Source of the DNA: Symbiodinium kawagutii
Taxonomy: Eukaryota > Sar > Dinophyceae > Suessiales > Symbiodiniaceae
DNA: 64,000 bases
Direction: 5' to 3'
Assembly: GCA_009767595.1 (NCBI GenBank)
Contig: VSDK01003676.1
Coordinates: 1,038,620-1,102,619, forward strand
Made by a program: the position numbers and the translations under genes. How positions within the stretch are numbered: position 1 is the stretch's first letter; every line of letters starts with the position of its first letter. Positions 11,018 to 20,630 of the stretch are shown here, one piece after another. Under the pieces are notes generated by a model. The model saw only the letters and a list, made by a program, of their open reading frames with translations. It had not been told where the DNA came from and did no database searches.

Positions 11018-12570
11018 GCAGTGAAGAGGACCTCAACTTCCAGAGGTGGAGTGATGATCCTCTGGTGTCCGAGCTCCTGGCAAACATGTTGTGGTGCTTG
11101 CCAGATGATGAGCGACAAGAGGCTTCAAAGACCTGGGCAGACATGCTGTCAAAGTTTGATGCTGGGAGCAAAGTTACGTTGCTGCTGGAGCGATTGATGC
11201 GAACAATCCCAGAACTTGGACTCGAGACGAAACCTCGTGGTGGAAGCGATGGTCATGAGGTCCCAGAGCCCTCTGATGCCCCGGGGCGAGGAGTCGAGTT
11301 GACCACCAAGAGAGGCATCAAGATATGCTTGGCTACAGAGGGCTGGATCAAGAACCCCTCTGATGGTGGCGTCTATGTTGGGAATGGACGCCCTGGATGG
11401 CCCCGATCAAACTTCTGGGCGGACTCGAAACTCAAGCTAGCAAGAGCTGTGGGCCGCAGGATCCTTTGTGGTCGGTGCCTATATGTTGGACATGAGGATG
11501 AGGTTTGGAATGCGGAGGAGCTGATAGAGATGTGGAATCTCGATGATTGCTCTGGTGTGGAACCGCCTCGCTCTCAGAATGAGGGTCTTCGTGAACTTCG
11601 TTTGTTGGCAGAAGGGGGCCTCAGTGCTTGTTGCTTGGGGTTAGTGCTCAAGTATGTGATCCTCAATAGGCCATCGCGGCTGGGAGGATTCGCACGAGGG
11701 CTTCCCGCTGCTGCGCTAGAGACTTTACAAGCCGAGAGGTCACCCTTGCTGCCGATGTGCTTACCGGTGGAGAGCACCATGGAGACTGAAGTTACAGAGC
11801 GGCTGAATCAGGTGAGACATGGAGAGAGGCTTCCACCTGAAGTCGCCCTTGAGCTTTCACACAAGATCCCAGCGGTTGGCCAACTGTGCTGGGAGTGGCT
11901 ACTTATCCTCATGATGAATTGGGGCGTGAAGGGACATCGAACTGAGGAGGTATGGATCCCCTACCATTCCACTCGCTGGTCACCGGAGCAGAGGGCCGTG
12001 GCACAGCGCGTTCAGAGCTGTGTTGCACACTTCTGTGAGGGTGATCGACGAGTGGAGATGAAGCCATGGAAGGAGAGATCCCTTCGTCGAGGACCCGGGC
12101 ATGTTGGTCTGCCACTGCAGTCTGTCCTACCGGTGGAGTGGGATGCCATCAAGGACTCCTTTGATAGTCATCCCTTCAGCATCAAGGGATCTGTCGTGCC
12201 TGCTCGCACCGAAAGGCTCCAGGAACCTGTCAGGTGGACGAGAACAGAAGTGGAGCTGGTTCATCGAACAGGCAAAGTTGATCATGAAGAAAACCTGGCC
12301 CCTGAGGTCCTGGTTGACTCAGAAGCTGAGTGGGAGAAAGTCATTGGCGGGCTCTTCAAGTTGGGTCTGGTGGAAGCTGAGGAAGCGCCAGCAGGAGTTG
12401 GAAGCAAGCAGCCTGCTTTGGTTGGGATGTTCGGGATCCACCGATGTTGGAATCGTCAAGATCATGCCGAGCCTCGTCGCTTGCAGAGCTTGGTCTTTGA
12501 CGTGGACTTAGTGAACCTGCTGTTCAAGGAGCAGGAAGGCCAACCGGAAAAGATGACGGAAAGCGCTTGA
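10882..12570 (+). CDS. Retroelement ORF2, N-terminal part of a Pol-like region, unknown function
   Basis: Open from 10882; the first ATG is at 11086, giving about 495 codons. It overlaps the Gag tail in another frame. The protein is globular and Trp-rich (RGIKICLATEGWIKNPSDGG near residue 145 of the open frame; QLCWEWLLILMMNWGVKG; WIPYHSTRWSPEQRAVAQRV). Near the C-terminus WEKVIGGLFKLGLVEAEE and ALVGMFGIHR resemble the segment just ahead of the reverse transcriptase fingers in dinoflagellate Pol-like proteins, from general knowledge of those proteins. The ORF stops at 12568-12570 before any RT catalytic motif, so the RT core appears deleted or displaced. The product may be a remnant. Confidence 0.5.
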   Translation: MASLPPGREQSPGQGRKGDRRSSLERGRQEGRKEGEERSRSRKVVSSEEDLNFQRWSDDPLVSELLANMLWCLPDDERQEASKTWADMLSKFDAGSKVTLLLERLMRTIPELGLETKPRGGSDGHEVPEPSDAPGRGVELTTKRGIKICLATEGWIKNPSDGGVYVGNGRPGWPRSNFWADSKLKLARAVGRRILCGRCLYVGHEDEVWNAEELIEMWNLDDCSGVEPPRSQNEGLRELRLLAEGGLSACCLGLVLKYVILNRPSRLGGFARGLPAAALETLQAERSPLLPMCLPVESTMETEVTERLNQVRHGERLPPEVALELSHKIPAVGQLCWEWLLILMMNWGVKGHRTEEVWIPYHSTRWSPEQRAVAQRVQSCVAHFCEGDRRVEMKPWKERSLRRGPGHVGLPLQSVLPVEWDAIKDSFDSHPFSIKGSVVPARTERLQEPVRWTRTEVELVHRTGKVDHEENLAPEVLVDSEAEWEKVIGGLFKLGLVEAEEAPAGVGSKQPALVGMFGIHRCWNRQDHAEPRRLQSLVFDVDLVNLLFKEQEGQPEKMTESA

Positions 12571-12574
12571 GCGC

Positions 12575-15310
12575 TTGAAAGTCTTTACCGAAGGACTTTC
12601 TTCCCGAGCAGGAAGACTTGTGGCTCATCCGGAAGGTTTGAAGATTGCCTTCCCTGAACACCATGGGCCGGGTTACGTGGTCTACCTGTTGGATGAGCCT
12701 TGGAGACAGGACTTCATCATCAACAAGAGAGTCGCTGCTCCTGTCTTTGGACTGGACGGGGTTGTACCCCGGGGTTGGCACAATGGGATGGTGGTTCATG
12801 GACATCCTGATGAAAACCCAGTTCAAAAAGGTTGGAAGATTGCCTTCCCTGAACACCATGGGCCGGGTTACGTGGTCTACCTGTTGGATGAGCCTTGGAG
12901 ACAGGACTTCATCATCAACAAGAGAGTCGCTGCTCCTGTCTTTGGACTGGACGGGGACCCTCGGAGACCTCGACTCAGGATTGTACCCCGGGGTTGGCAC
13001 AATGGGATGGTGGTTCATGGACATCCTGATGAAAACCCAGTTCAAAAGGTATGTGAGGGGTGGCCTTTATCGCTGCCGAGCTTGGATGCTGGAATGGGCT
13101 GGTTTTGCAGAGGACGAACTGAAGATGGACAGTTGAAGGTCTGGTTGGACAATGGTGAGAAGTCCAACACCTTGCAACTTCAAGAAGGTGAGTCCGAATC
13201 TGATGACAGGCGATTGTTGAAAGCCTGGATGATGAAGGTGGTGGATGATGAGCTTCGCTTTGAAAGCCGGCTGATGAGGGACCTCATTGGAGGGATTGCC
13301 TACCTCTTGATGAATGAGGGAACGAACCGGGTGACGATGTATGACATCCTGGGAGTCATTTCGGCCATGACACATTTGACAAAACTTTCAGCCGCTGGAG
13401 CAGGTCTGGTGGAGCCAATCATCCGGAAGGCATATGCATTGGACTCACCTCACATGTCCTTGGACTTCGGTGACCACCTGTGGATTGGACTCCTTTCTGT
13501 TCTCAGTCACGGAGTGCCGGTCAAAGTCAAAGTTTCTGAACCTGTGGCGGCCGATGTCAAGGAATCCTCCGGTGGCGGTTGCATTGCAGTGCAAGTGTCA
13601 CCTAGCTTTGGTGCTATTCGCCAGATGGCTTTGAGGGACCTGGATGCCTGTGAGCAGAGTACAGGCTCTGTGCTGGTCATTGAGCAGTTTGGTGGTGTTG
13701 GTAGCCTCACCGAGGCATTGTCCCTGTTGGGCATCTCACCTGTAGCCATTGTCTATGTTGACATTGATGAAAAGCTGAGGCGAGATTTCAAGCTTCGACG
13801 CCCAAATGCCATCTGCTTCCCGGCCATCGAAAAGATCTCCCTGGAGGACGTAAAAGGATGGCGACAGTGTTTGCCAAAGGTTACTACGGTCCTTCATGGT
13901 GGGGGTTGGCCATGTCAGGAGCAGAGCCGACTGAACCCAGATCGTCAAGGATTGGCATCTCAACGAGGGCAATTGCTGGCCCCTATGCTCGCCATCACTC
14001 AGTGGTTGCAGGAAGTGGCTGCAGCCCCTGGTTGTCGTCCATGGAAGGTGGTGGAATTCTATGAGAATGTGATGTTTGATGTGCCGGATGCCGAACTGGT
14101 TCGATCCATGATCCCGTGGCCCCCTCTCCATGTCAAAGGGGAACAGTTCATGCACTGCCGGCGTCCACGGCAATTTTGGCTGAAGGGACTTGATGTGATT
14201 GAAGGCACAGACTTGAAGTTGGAACCTTACACAATGGGCCCTGAAGCTGGGCACCACGTCAAGGTCAGTTGCACCACAACTCTGCCTCCTGTGGCTTCGT
14301 TTCTCGAGTCAGGTGCTGAAAGGGTGAAACCCGATGCTGGGCCATGGCCAACTTTCACACGGCCTGTCAAAAAGAGTCAACCACCGTCATCGCCGGCGGG
14401 AATTCGCACGGCCTCTGGTGTGGCCAAGAAGCGTTGGCAAGGAGATGCTTATCGTTTGCAAGTTTACCATTATGAAGATGACTGGCAAGTTCGTGATGTC
14501 CATGGTCCACGACGGCTCAAGGCCATTGAGTGTGGACGTATGATGGGTTTGAGTTCCACCCATTTCTCCAGCACAAAGGTGCGGTGGACTGAAGATGAAC
14601 GAGGACAAGCTGTGGGTAATATGTTCCCGGTCATCGTGGCAGCTCGTTTGTTGGTCGGGCCCCTTCCACATGATCAGCTTCAGCCAGTGGACCTGACTGC
14701 TGCTCTTTGGAGCTGCTGGTTGCAACGGGAACAAGCTTTGCAGGCTAAGAGCTCAGAGGCAAGTGGGTCTGCTTCGTCCGGATTGCCTTGGATGCCTCCC
14801 CAATTGATGGCTTGCTCGCTGCGAAGTCAGCTGTCCGGGTCATCAAAATGGGGTGGTGGCCAGGTTCAGTCTTGGATGCTGGAGGCTGGCGCCCCCTCCT
14901 TCGTCTCCAAGCTCTGCCTCCATGAAGCTTCTCGAAATGCATCCTTGCTGAACTTTATGTCTGGCAATTCGGGCCTTTGCTTGATGGCAGGCTCAATGGA
15001 TGTATCAGGTATGCATTGGAAGCACTTGGTTCAATACAAAGTGGCTCCGGGAACCAGCTGGAATTCAATCCCCAATGCAGCTGAAGCCGTTGTACGTCGG
15101 CTCATGCGTGAGTTGGGCCACCACAAGACCGCACTTGTGTTGACTGTTCAAGACCTACTCGAAGCGCGAGAGCTCGCTGCCTCAGTCGGGTGGCCAGCTT
15201 TTGCTTTTGACCGCCTTGCCGCTCATGTCCTGGCATCTCGCAGTGAAGTTCATGTCAGTTGGGCTGGATGTCCACTTAGTCGAGTGGATAAGCCCCCCAG
15301 ATGGACCTGA
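12575..15310 (+). CDS. Retroelement ORF with C5-cytosine DNA methyltransferase domain
   Basis: 911 open codons beginning right after the previous ORF's stop in another frame. The frame's first possible start is a TTG, so the true N-terminus may come from a frameshift or a lost upstream segment. The first ~160 residues carry a tandem duplication. The MTase domain spans about residues 360-690: motif I VLVIEQFGGVGSL (366-378, SAM binding), motif II IVYVDIDEK, motif IV GGGWPCQEQSRLN with the predicted catalytic Cys447, motif VI VEFYENV (about 493-499), motif VIII RRPRQFW, and motif X QAVGNMFPVIVAARLL (about 678-693). The predicted reaction is SAM-dependent C5 methylation of cytosine in DNA. A ~200-residue C-terminal extension of unknown role follows. 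The ORF ends with a ~10-base overlap onto the ATG of the recombinase ORF. That such a long frame is intact while its neighbours are shifted is notable. Confidence 0.8.
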   Translation: MKVFTEGLSSRAGRLVAHPEGLKIAFPEHHGPGYVVYLLDEPWRQDFIINKRVAAPVFGLDGVVPRGWHNGMVVHGHPDENPVQKGWKIAFPEHHGPGYVVYLLDEPWRQDFIINKRVAAPVFGLDGDPRRPRLRIVPRGWHNGMVVHGHPDENPVQKVCEGWPLSLPSLDAGMGWFCRGRTEDGQLKVWLDNGEKSNTLQLQEGESESDDRRLLKAWMMKVVDDELRFESRLMRDLIGGIAYLLMNEGTNRVTMYDILGVISAMTHLTKLSAAGAGLVEPIIRKAYALDSPHMSLDFGDHLWIGLLSVLSHGVPVKVKVSEPVAADVKESSGGGCIAVQVSPSFGAIRQMALRDLDACEQSTGSVLVIEQFGGVGSLTEALSLLGISPVAIVYVDIDEKLRRDFKLRRPNAICFPAIEKISLEDVKGWRQCLPKVTTVLHGGGWPCQEQSRLNPDRQGLASQRGQLLAPMLAITQWLQEVAAAPGCRPWKVVEFYENVMFDVPDAELVRSMIPWPPLHVKGEQFMHCRRPRQFWLKGLDVIEGTDLKLEPYTMGPEAGHHVKVSCTTTLPPVASFLESGAERVKPDAGPWPTFTRPVKKSQPPSSPAGIRTASGVAKKRWQGDAYRLQVYHYEDDWQVRDVHGPRRLKAIECGRMMGLSSTHFSSTKVRWTEDERGQAVGNMFPVIVAARLLVGPLPHDQLQPVDLTAALWSCWLQREQALQAKSSEASGSASSGLPWMPPQLMACSLRSQLSGSSKWGGGQVQSWMLEAGAPSFVSKLCLHEASRNASLLNFMSGNSGLCLMAGSMDVSGMHWKHLVQYKVAPGTSWNSIPNAAEAVVRRLMRELGHHKTALVLTVQDLLEARELAASVGWPAFAFDRLAAHVLASRSEVHVSWAGCPLSRVDKPPRWT
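12635..13048 (+). repeat. In-frame tandem duplication (195 and 219 bp) inside the MTase ORF
   Basis: Copy A is 12635-12829 and copy B 12830-13048. They are almost identical; B contains 24 extra bases (accctcggag...caggat region near 12957-12980) encoding eight additional residues rich in Pro and Arg. Both copies encode KIAFPEHHGPGYVVYLLDEP and RGWHNGMVVHGHPDENPVQ in the same frame. The near identity implies a recent event. Confidence 0.95.
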
Positions 15311-15897
15311 TGCCTCGACGAGTTATCAGGCAAGAACAAAATCGTCAGGCAAGAGCGAGGGCAAGGCAAAGAGTAGGCACTTTACAGTCACAAGTAGTAC
15401 AGCCCGCCACTTTGAAGCGGTATGAAAAGGCAGTTCATGGACTGCTTGACTATCTAATTCAAAACCACCTGCCATACCCTCGTTCCAATTCTGCCCTGGG
15501 CAGTGTGGCTTGTAGCTACATCGAGGAATTGTGGCACAATGGCGAGCCCCGTGGATGGGCAGGAGATCTTTTGTCCGGCCTTGGACATTTGTGCCCATCA
15601 GTGAAGGGGCATTTGGCCGGTGGTTGGCGTTTGCACTCTGCATGGGGACGCTCTGAACTACCGATGCGGGCGCTCCCGTTTACACCCAAATTAATCTACG
15701 CTCTCGCCCAGGTGGCATTTGAACGTCACTGGCGTGATACAGCTGTTTTGCTGATCCTGGGGTTTTACAGATACCCTCGATCAGGGGAACTTTTCCAAGC
15801 AAGAAAAGCGGACTTTACCTTTGATTCGCATAATCATGCGGTCTGGTCTCTCCCACTGACAAAGGGTAGGAGCGCGGGAATCTCTGGTCCTGGATGA
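15301..15897 (+). pseudogene. Tyrosine recombinase, N-terminal part (frameshifted)
   Basis: Starts with an ATG that overlaps the MTase stop by about 10 bases. The basic N-terminus (RQEQNRQARARARQR) is followed by a SAM-like core-binding region (TLKRYEKAVHGLLDYL, VACSYIEELW). The catalytic domain then begins with ILGFYRYPRSGELFQARK, in which Arg160 of the RSGEL motif corresponds to the first catalytic Arg of tyrosine recombinases. After PLTKG the frame runs into SAGISGPG and a stop, while the remaining catalytic residues lie in another frame downstream. The expected role is integration of the element's circular DNA by strand exchange. Inactive here unless the shift is bypassed. Confidence 0.7.
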
Positions 15898-16234
15898 TTC
15901 TTGGATTGGAGGGCTTCTGCGTTCTTATCTTTCTTCTTTGAGACCTGGAGACTGTTTAACACGAGTTTCCCCCGCTACTCAGCGACTCCGGTTGAAAACC
16001 CTCCTGGAGTTTTTGGGAATCACAGGAAATTTCCGCTGGTACAGTTGCCGTCGAGGTGGGGCTACCCATCACTTTAGAACTTCCAACAACATGTCTTTGG
16101 TTTGCCACATTGGGCGTTGGAACTGCGCCAAAACAGCGCGCATTTACATAACCGACGGCTTAGCTTGTCTCATTGATTTTTCTTTTCCGCTGTCAAGGGA
16201 GCGGCACTTGCAGCGGCTGGCACTCAGACTTTGA
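15868..16234 (+). pseudogene. Tyrosine recombinase, C-terminal part
   Basis: In the +1-shifted frame the protein resumes with ESLVLDDSWIGGLLRSYL and reaches RWYSCRRGGATHHFR (second catalytic Arg and neighbouring His) and HIGRWNCAKTARIYITDG, where the Tyr encoded at 16145-16147 is the predicted nucleophile. It ends at 16232-16234. Together with the upstream part this gives a full R...H/R...Y recombinase of about 310 residues interrupted by one small indel between about 15855 and 15880. Confidence 0.7.
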
Positions 16235-16750
16235 GTCTGTCTAAGAGCCAAAAAGGAATTACGCCAGGGTTTGGACCTTGGTTAAGAGTGCAAGGGCACT
16301 CAGGGTGCAGTGGCAACCCTACTTCTTTCTATCTTTCTTCTCTGTTACAGCCTTGGGGGCTGGGCTTGTCTGGGACTTGCCTTTCTTTCTCCCATGTGCA
16401 CCCATGGGTCTTTCTCCTTTGTCCTTCTCACACTCGGCACCTTCCCCTGGTCATTTCGTGCCGCAACGTCACAGAGCAGGGGGAGGTGGATACCGGTATC
16501 TGGGGGCAGCATTTTTCAGTTTCAGTTTTGGCTTTGGAGCCTTTTTCCAGTTGTTGTCCCCCCGGATGTGTCTTGGCTAATTGTTTAATGGCCCACGATT
16601 TCTGGGATTATGTCTTGGGTTCCCTTGTCTTCTCGCCTGTGAGGGGTGACGGTGGCAGGTGCAGTCACCCTCTTGCTCGTGGGTCGCACGGTAACCTGGT
16701 GTCCTTATGTACATACCCCGGTATGTTTCCTTTGAACATCTTCCTCTAGC
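16235..16750 (+). other. Probable 3' noncoding tail of the retroelement
   Basis: GC- and T-rich, A-poor sequence in which long stretches of all three + frames are open, simply because stop codons are rare. No motif is recognised. It probably holds the element's 3' terminal or internal complementary region; the sharp fall in GC after about 16750 is the best guess for the boundary. Confidence 0.4.
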
Positions 16751-16759
16751 GCAGCTGTG

Positions 16760-19258
16760 TGCCAAAAGTGAATGAGCTTTAGCACTAACAATTGCTTGAT
16801 TTCTGATACCAACAATGGGGAATCATCAACAAATGATTGGTGAAATGGTTGTGACTACAACGAGCTAATAAAGGATGACTTAGGGATGGTTTATTATTTC
16901 ACCTGGTGCATAAAGCATGATTTAGGGATAGCCTTGTTTTGAGAAACACCCATGTTTATCGAAATATTAGGTGATATCGAACAAGTTGTTCATCTAGCAG
17001 TTTAGGGTCGCATATTTGTTGATATTGGCTCGTCATAGCTAATGTCAATTGTAATCAAGAAGTAGGGTTTATGTTGGCTAAGACTCTCTAGTAATGATTA
17101 GTAGAAATTAAGCGTGGGGAGAAACAAGCACAAATGAATGCTTTCATGAAGCATGAGCCATTTCATCAACTGGTATTTCATTAACCTATTTCACTAAGCA
17201 TAGCAACGGCTAATGAACTGCCAGTTCCTTTCGAAAACGGACATCGTGGAGGTGTTCGGGAGAAGCGGCTGGTCCAGGAAGGTGCACTGCTTTTCCCCGT
17301 AGGCTCTGAATCATTCTAAGATGAGGGCTGCAAGACATGAATCTGCATGTTTTAAGATCAAGGCTGCGAAACATTGAAGAAAAACCAGCACAAACTCAAG
17401 AAAATATGCCACAATACCCAGAAAACATGCTCGCTCTTGTGACTAGAGGTGGCCTTCTCGGAATTCGTTCATGGGCAAATTTGAAAGACACCCTTTTGGC
17501 ACCAATTGTGCATGACCAACAGTGTCATAGCTTGCACGTCTAATAAGCGGCTCAAATATGTTTACTTTTGGTTGCATGGGAGTAAGCCATCCCATCAACT
17601 CCAGAACGGTAGCCGCCATGTAGATTTAGTTTTGCATAGCCTACTGCAGAGTTCTACGTAAGCATATCAAAGGTGTTTAATGTTATAGATCTATGAATTT
17701 GTGCGGATTTGCATTCAGATTTGTGTGGCGAAAGCATGCTACCAATACCTCGGTGAATGCAAACAACATCTGGGCCGATTACTTTGGACAGACAATTGCT
17801 TCCGAGTTTCTGTATCTACTAATGATTTTATCTCTACTGGTGCGGTGCCCATCATATGCTGAGGTGGTTTCCCGAAGAGAGTGCTAGCTCTCACTTGATC
17901 TTTCTCCTTGAGAGTCCATGCTTACACTACTTCCTATGCTACTACTGCTGTTTGATTTACTAGTGTTGGTAATCACTAGTGCAACGACCGCCACTACTGC
18001 ATGTGCTACTGCTCGTGTTTTGCTGCGTCATAACCAGTGCTCCGGCTAATCGAAGCATTTAGCCATCATTCAACCATTATTTGATTTTCAATTCACAATG
18101 ATTGACCATCAAGTGGAAAATTCATCAATTCTAGATGGATTACCTTGAAAACCTGACCATGTTTGACTTCCATGTTAGTTCACCATCACTCACCAACATC
18201 AATCACCATCAGCCCATGGGCATTCATAGGGTCCTGTCCTACCTATTCCCCAACCAACCGAATCATTGGAGCCTTGCCACCGAGGCAATGTGGTGAAGTT
18301 CAATTCCGATGGTGACGATGGACCGCCCTAGCCTCGGAGGTTTGAAGTGATGCTTACACTGCAGCGATCTAAGCGTTCGCATCAGAAAGTCACCATGTTT
18401 TATGAAGCGAAACCTTGGGAAACCCGAGGAATTCAGCACCTAATTCGACTGCAAACTGTTAGATCACTGGAAACTAATCATCAACGGCAGGAACCTTCCC
18501 TGGTGAACTTTGATCGGGGAATCGGGGGTGAAGACTCGCTCAAGAAGGGTTACTGTAATCGAGGAATCATGGGGTTTTATCATGTTTTAGTTTTAACGAT
18601 AGTGATTCTAAGCTTCCAGGTTAGGGTACCAGAGAGTATGAATTACCTTATTGCTCTACAACAAATGTATCATGGTTTCTGACCCAGAACGTGGTTTGCT
18701 GTCAAACCGTGGCCGGAAATTGATACAAGTGAACTTCTAGGGAGACAGCTTTACTGTAGTTTTAAAGACTGATTTTCATTGATTAAGGTGCTCAACCATC
18801 CTTCGCCCGGCGACGAACATTTTTTTCCGGCGATGACACCAGCAAACCCTTCAACATAGATCAGAACGGCAGATGTTTGTTGGCTTGGCAGTTTTCTCTC
18901 ACCTACGTATGACAAGCATGTTCCCCTGTGGTAGATGTAAGCTGGAGATGGACAGCTGTCGTCACGCAGGCCTAGAACTAATTGGAACCTCCCTTCTTAT
19001 CAACACCCTCAGATGAACCCAGGAACATACTCACAAAGAAAACCGATCCTGATAAACCATTTGGGTATGTTATTCCCATAGGGGCACGTGGAAACGCACC
19101 AAAGACATATGTTGTTGTCGTTGTTGTTGCATTGTTGTTGCCTCGTTTCGAGCCGGGAAACCCAAGCAACGGGTCAGCATTTCGCCCCGAGAACTCCAGC
19201 CATGCATGATACTTGTTCCACGATTGAAACACGAGTTGGTGAGGGGGACATTCACTAC
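16760..19258. other. No gene recognised
   Basis: AT-rich DNA with scattered inverted-repeat fragments; an M2-like end (gttttgagaaacacccatgttta) lies at about 16936-16960. A 111-codon open frame on + at 18347-18682 has no recognisable domain and ordinary intergenic composition, so it is not called. Confidence 0.5.
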
Positions 19259-19373
19259 ATGGCTATGGGTCAATATTAACCAACCAATAATTGGGATGAT
19301 AACCAACAACAATAAGGAAAACAATGGTTAATGATAGGGGAACCAGGGGTATGAGGTTTTGACCCACTGCCAC
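19259..19373 (+). repeat. M1 short inverted-repeat element, full copy
   Basis: The ends are ATGGCTATGGGTCAA and TTTTGACCCACTGCCAC, inverted repeats of each other. The core has the signature ...taaccaacca..., gataaccaacaacaataaggaaaac, aatggttaatgataggggaaccaggggta. This is the reference copy for the family in this window. Confidence 0.85.
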
Positions 19374-20240
19374 ATAAAGCCACTGGTTGCAGCTAGGTCA
19401 CGAGCCGTCAAGAGCCATGAACGTGTGAGGCATTTTTCACAATCAACCATTTACATCACCGACCATCAATATCCATGATTCATTCCTGTCAGTATCATCA
19501 TGAACTAGCTACGCAACCATCTGAACCCGATGAAACATCTCTAGCCAGCATTTGCCACTGCTAACCATGATAAATGATCACGACCCATCAGCCAAATTAG
19601 CCATCACCTGCCACGACCAATCACCAGCACAGCCAGTATCATATGGATGGTTATTGTAGATGTATAGTTACTGTATACCTATAGTTCACTGGCGGCCGAC
19701 TTATAACTAAGGTGCCTGACGTTTTGTTTGCCATTGTTAGCAGATGGTAAATGCCATCATGATCAACCATGTTTTTTTATCAACGGCCATGATGACCAAC
19801 TTTGTTGGCCAGTATCAACAGCTAGGAGTCACGATCAACCAATCTTAAACGATTATTTGCTGGCACGTTTTGCAACCACGTCCATGATGAAGCGATATTA
19901 GCATGACAAAGCCTTGGTCCATGTAGCTATCAATATTACGGACCATTTGCCAAGGCGTAGTGACCACTGTCGAGTCAACGCTTCTGAGCCAGGAGTATTT
20001 AACCATGAACCGAACATTGGCTGTACTCACATGATGGTTCATGGTTAAAATATTTTAGTGATAGCTTTAACCATGAGCCAGGAGTATTAACATGAACCAG
20101 CTATCACTGTCAAATATTGGCCGTCGGTTAGGAGGGAGCGATGGGCTTCGCCAGGGGTATCCTTTTAACCAGGGGGCTCTGGAGCTGCCAGGAGTTCTCT
20201 TAACCAAATGATCACCATCACAAACCATCAGTCACCATCA

Positions 20241-20369
20241 ATGGCTGTGGGTCAGTTCACCCTTAGTCCCCCTGGTTCCCCTATCATTAACCAGACTGTT
20301 TTCCCTTTAGTTTTGTTGGCTATTATTGACCCAATCATTGGTTGGTGAACTGCTTGACCCATAGCCATA
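20241..20369 (-). repeat. M1 element, full copy, reverse orientation
   Basis: Begins ATGGCTGTGGGTCAG and ends TTGACCCATAGCCAT. The inside reads as the reverse complement of the reference M1 core (ccctggttcccctatcattaacc, ttttgttggctattattgac). Confidence 0.85.
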
Positions 20370-20391
20370 TAGCCATATTAGCTGCTATATC

Positions 20392-20476
20392 CCCTACAGT
20401 TGCTAGTTGTTCTCCCTATTATCAACCATTAACTAGCTAGTGAACCATTGGTTGGTTAACTGCTTGACCCATAGGC
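20392..20476 (-). repeat. M1 element, partial copy
   Basis: Only the half ending in GGTTGGTTAACTGCTTGACCCATAGG is kept, next to the full copy just upstream. The left end begins in the core (ctagttgttctccctattatcaacc). Confidence 0.7.
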
Positions 20477-20484
20477 ACTAGGTC

Positions 20485-20630
20485 CTGCTCAGTCGTTGGA
20501 GGCCACCCAGGCCATGTTTCGACACCAACCGCTTGCCGGCCTCACCCAGGGTGGGCTCCGCAGTGAGACCCACCACCTCGTCTCCACGGCGAACCACCAG
20601 CAATGCCAGGAAGCCCTGCAGGGTGCCACC
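20485..20630 (-). CDS. Candidate internal exon, unknown protein
   Basis: On the - strand this is an open block entered by cgcag followed by GGTGGCAC and containing LALLVVRRGDEVVGLTAEP and GEAGKRLVSKHGLGG. The composition (Leu/Val/Gly with charged residues) looks globular. The overlapping + reading is also open but rich in Gln and His, as expected for the antisense of Leu/Val codons, so - is preferred. The donor is not canonical (gacctag after CTGAGCAG), so the 3' border is unsure. No family recognised. Confidence 0.35.

Larger units (their letters stand above)
9431..16750 (+). mobile_element. Decayed tyrosine-recombinase retroelement with C5-MTase (DIRS-like)
   Basis: A ~7-kb GC-rich coding block, all on +, in the order lysine-rich Gag-like ORF, second ORF, C5-cytosine methyltransferase ORF, tyrosine recombinase. 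This content parallels DIRS-type retroelements, which use a tyrosine recombinase and often carry a methyltransferase (usually of another type). C5-MTases captured by retrotransposons have been reported in dinoflagellates. Reading frame changes near 10740, 12570 and 15870 and the lack of a visible RT palm indicate a defective copy. Its exact termini are not defined: the 5' end must lie between the foldback element and 9543, and the 3' end somewhere after 16234. Confidence 0.7.

Noticed and set aside
18347-18682. 111-codon + strand frame
   Set aside because: No domain, no splice borders and AT-rich intergenic composition.
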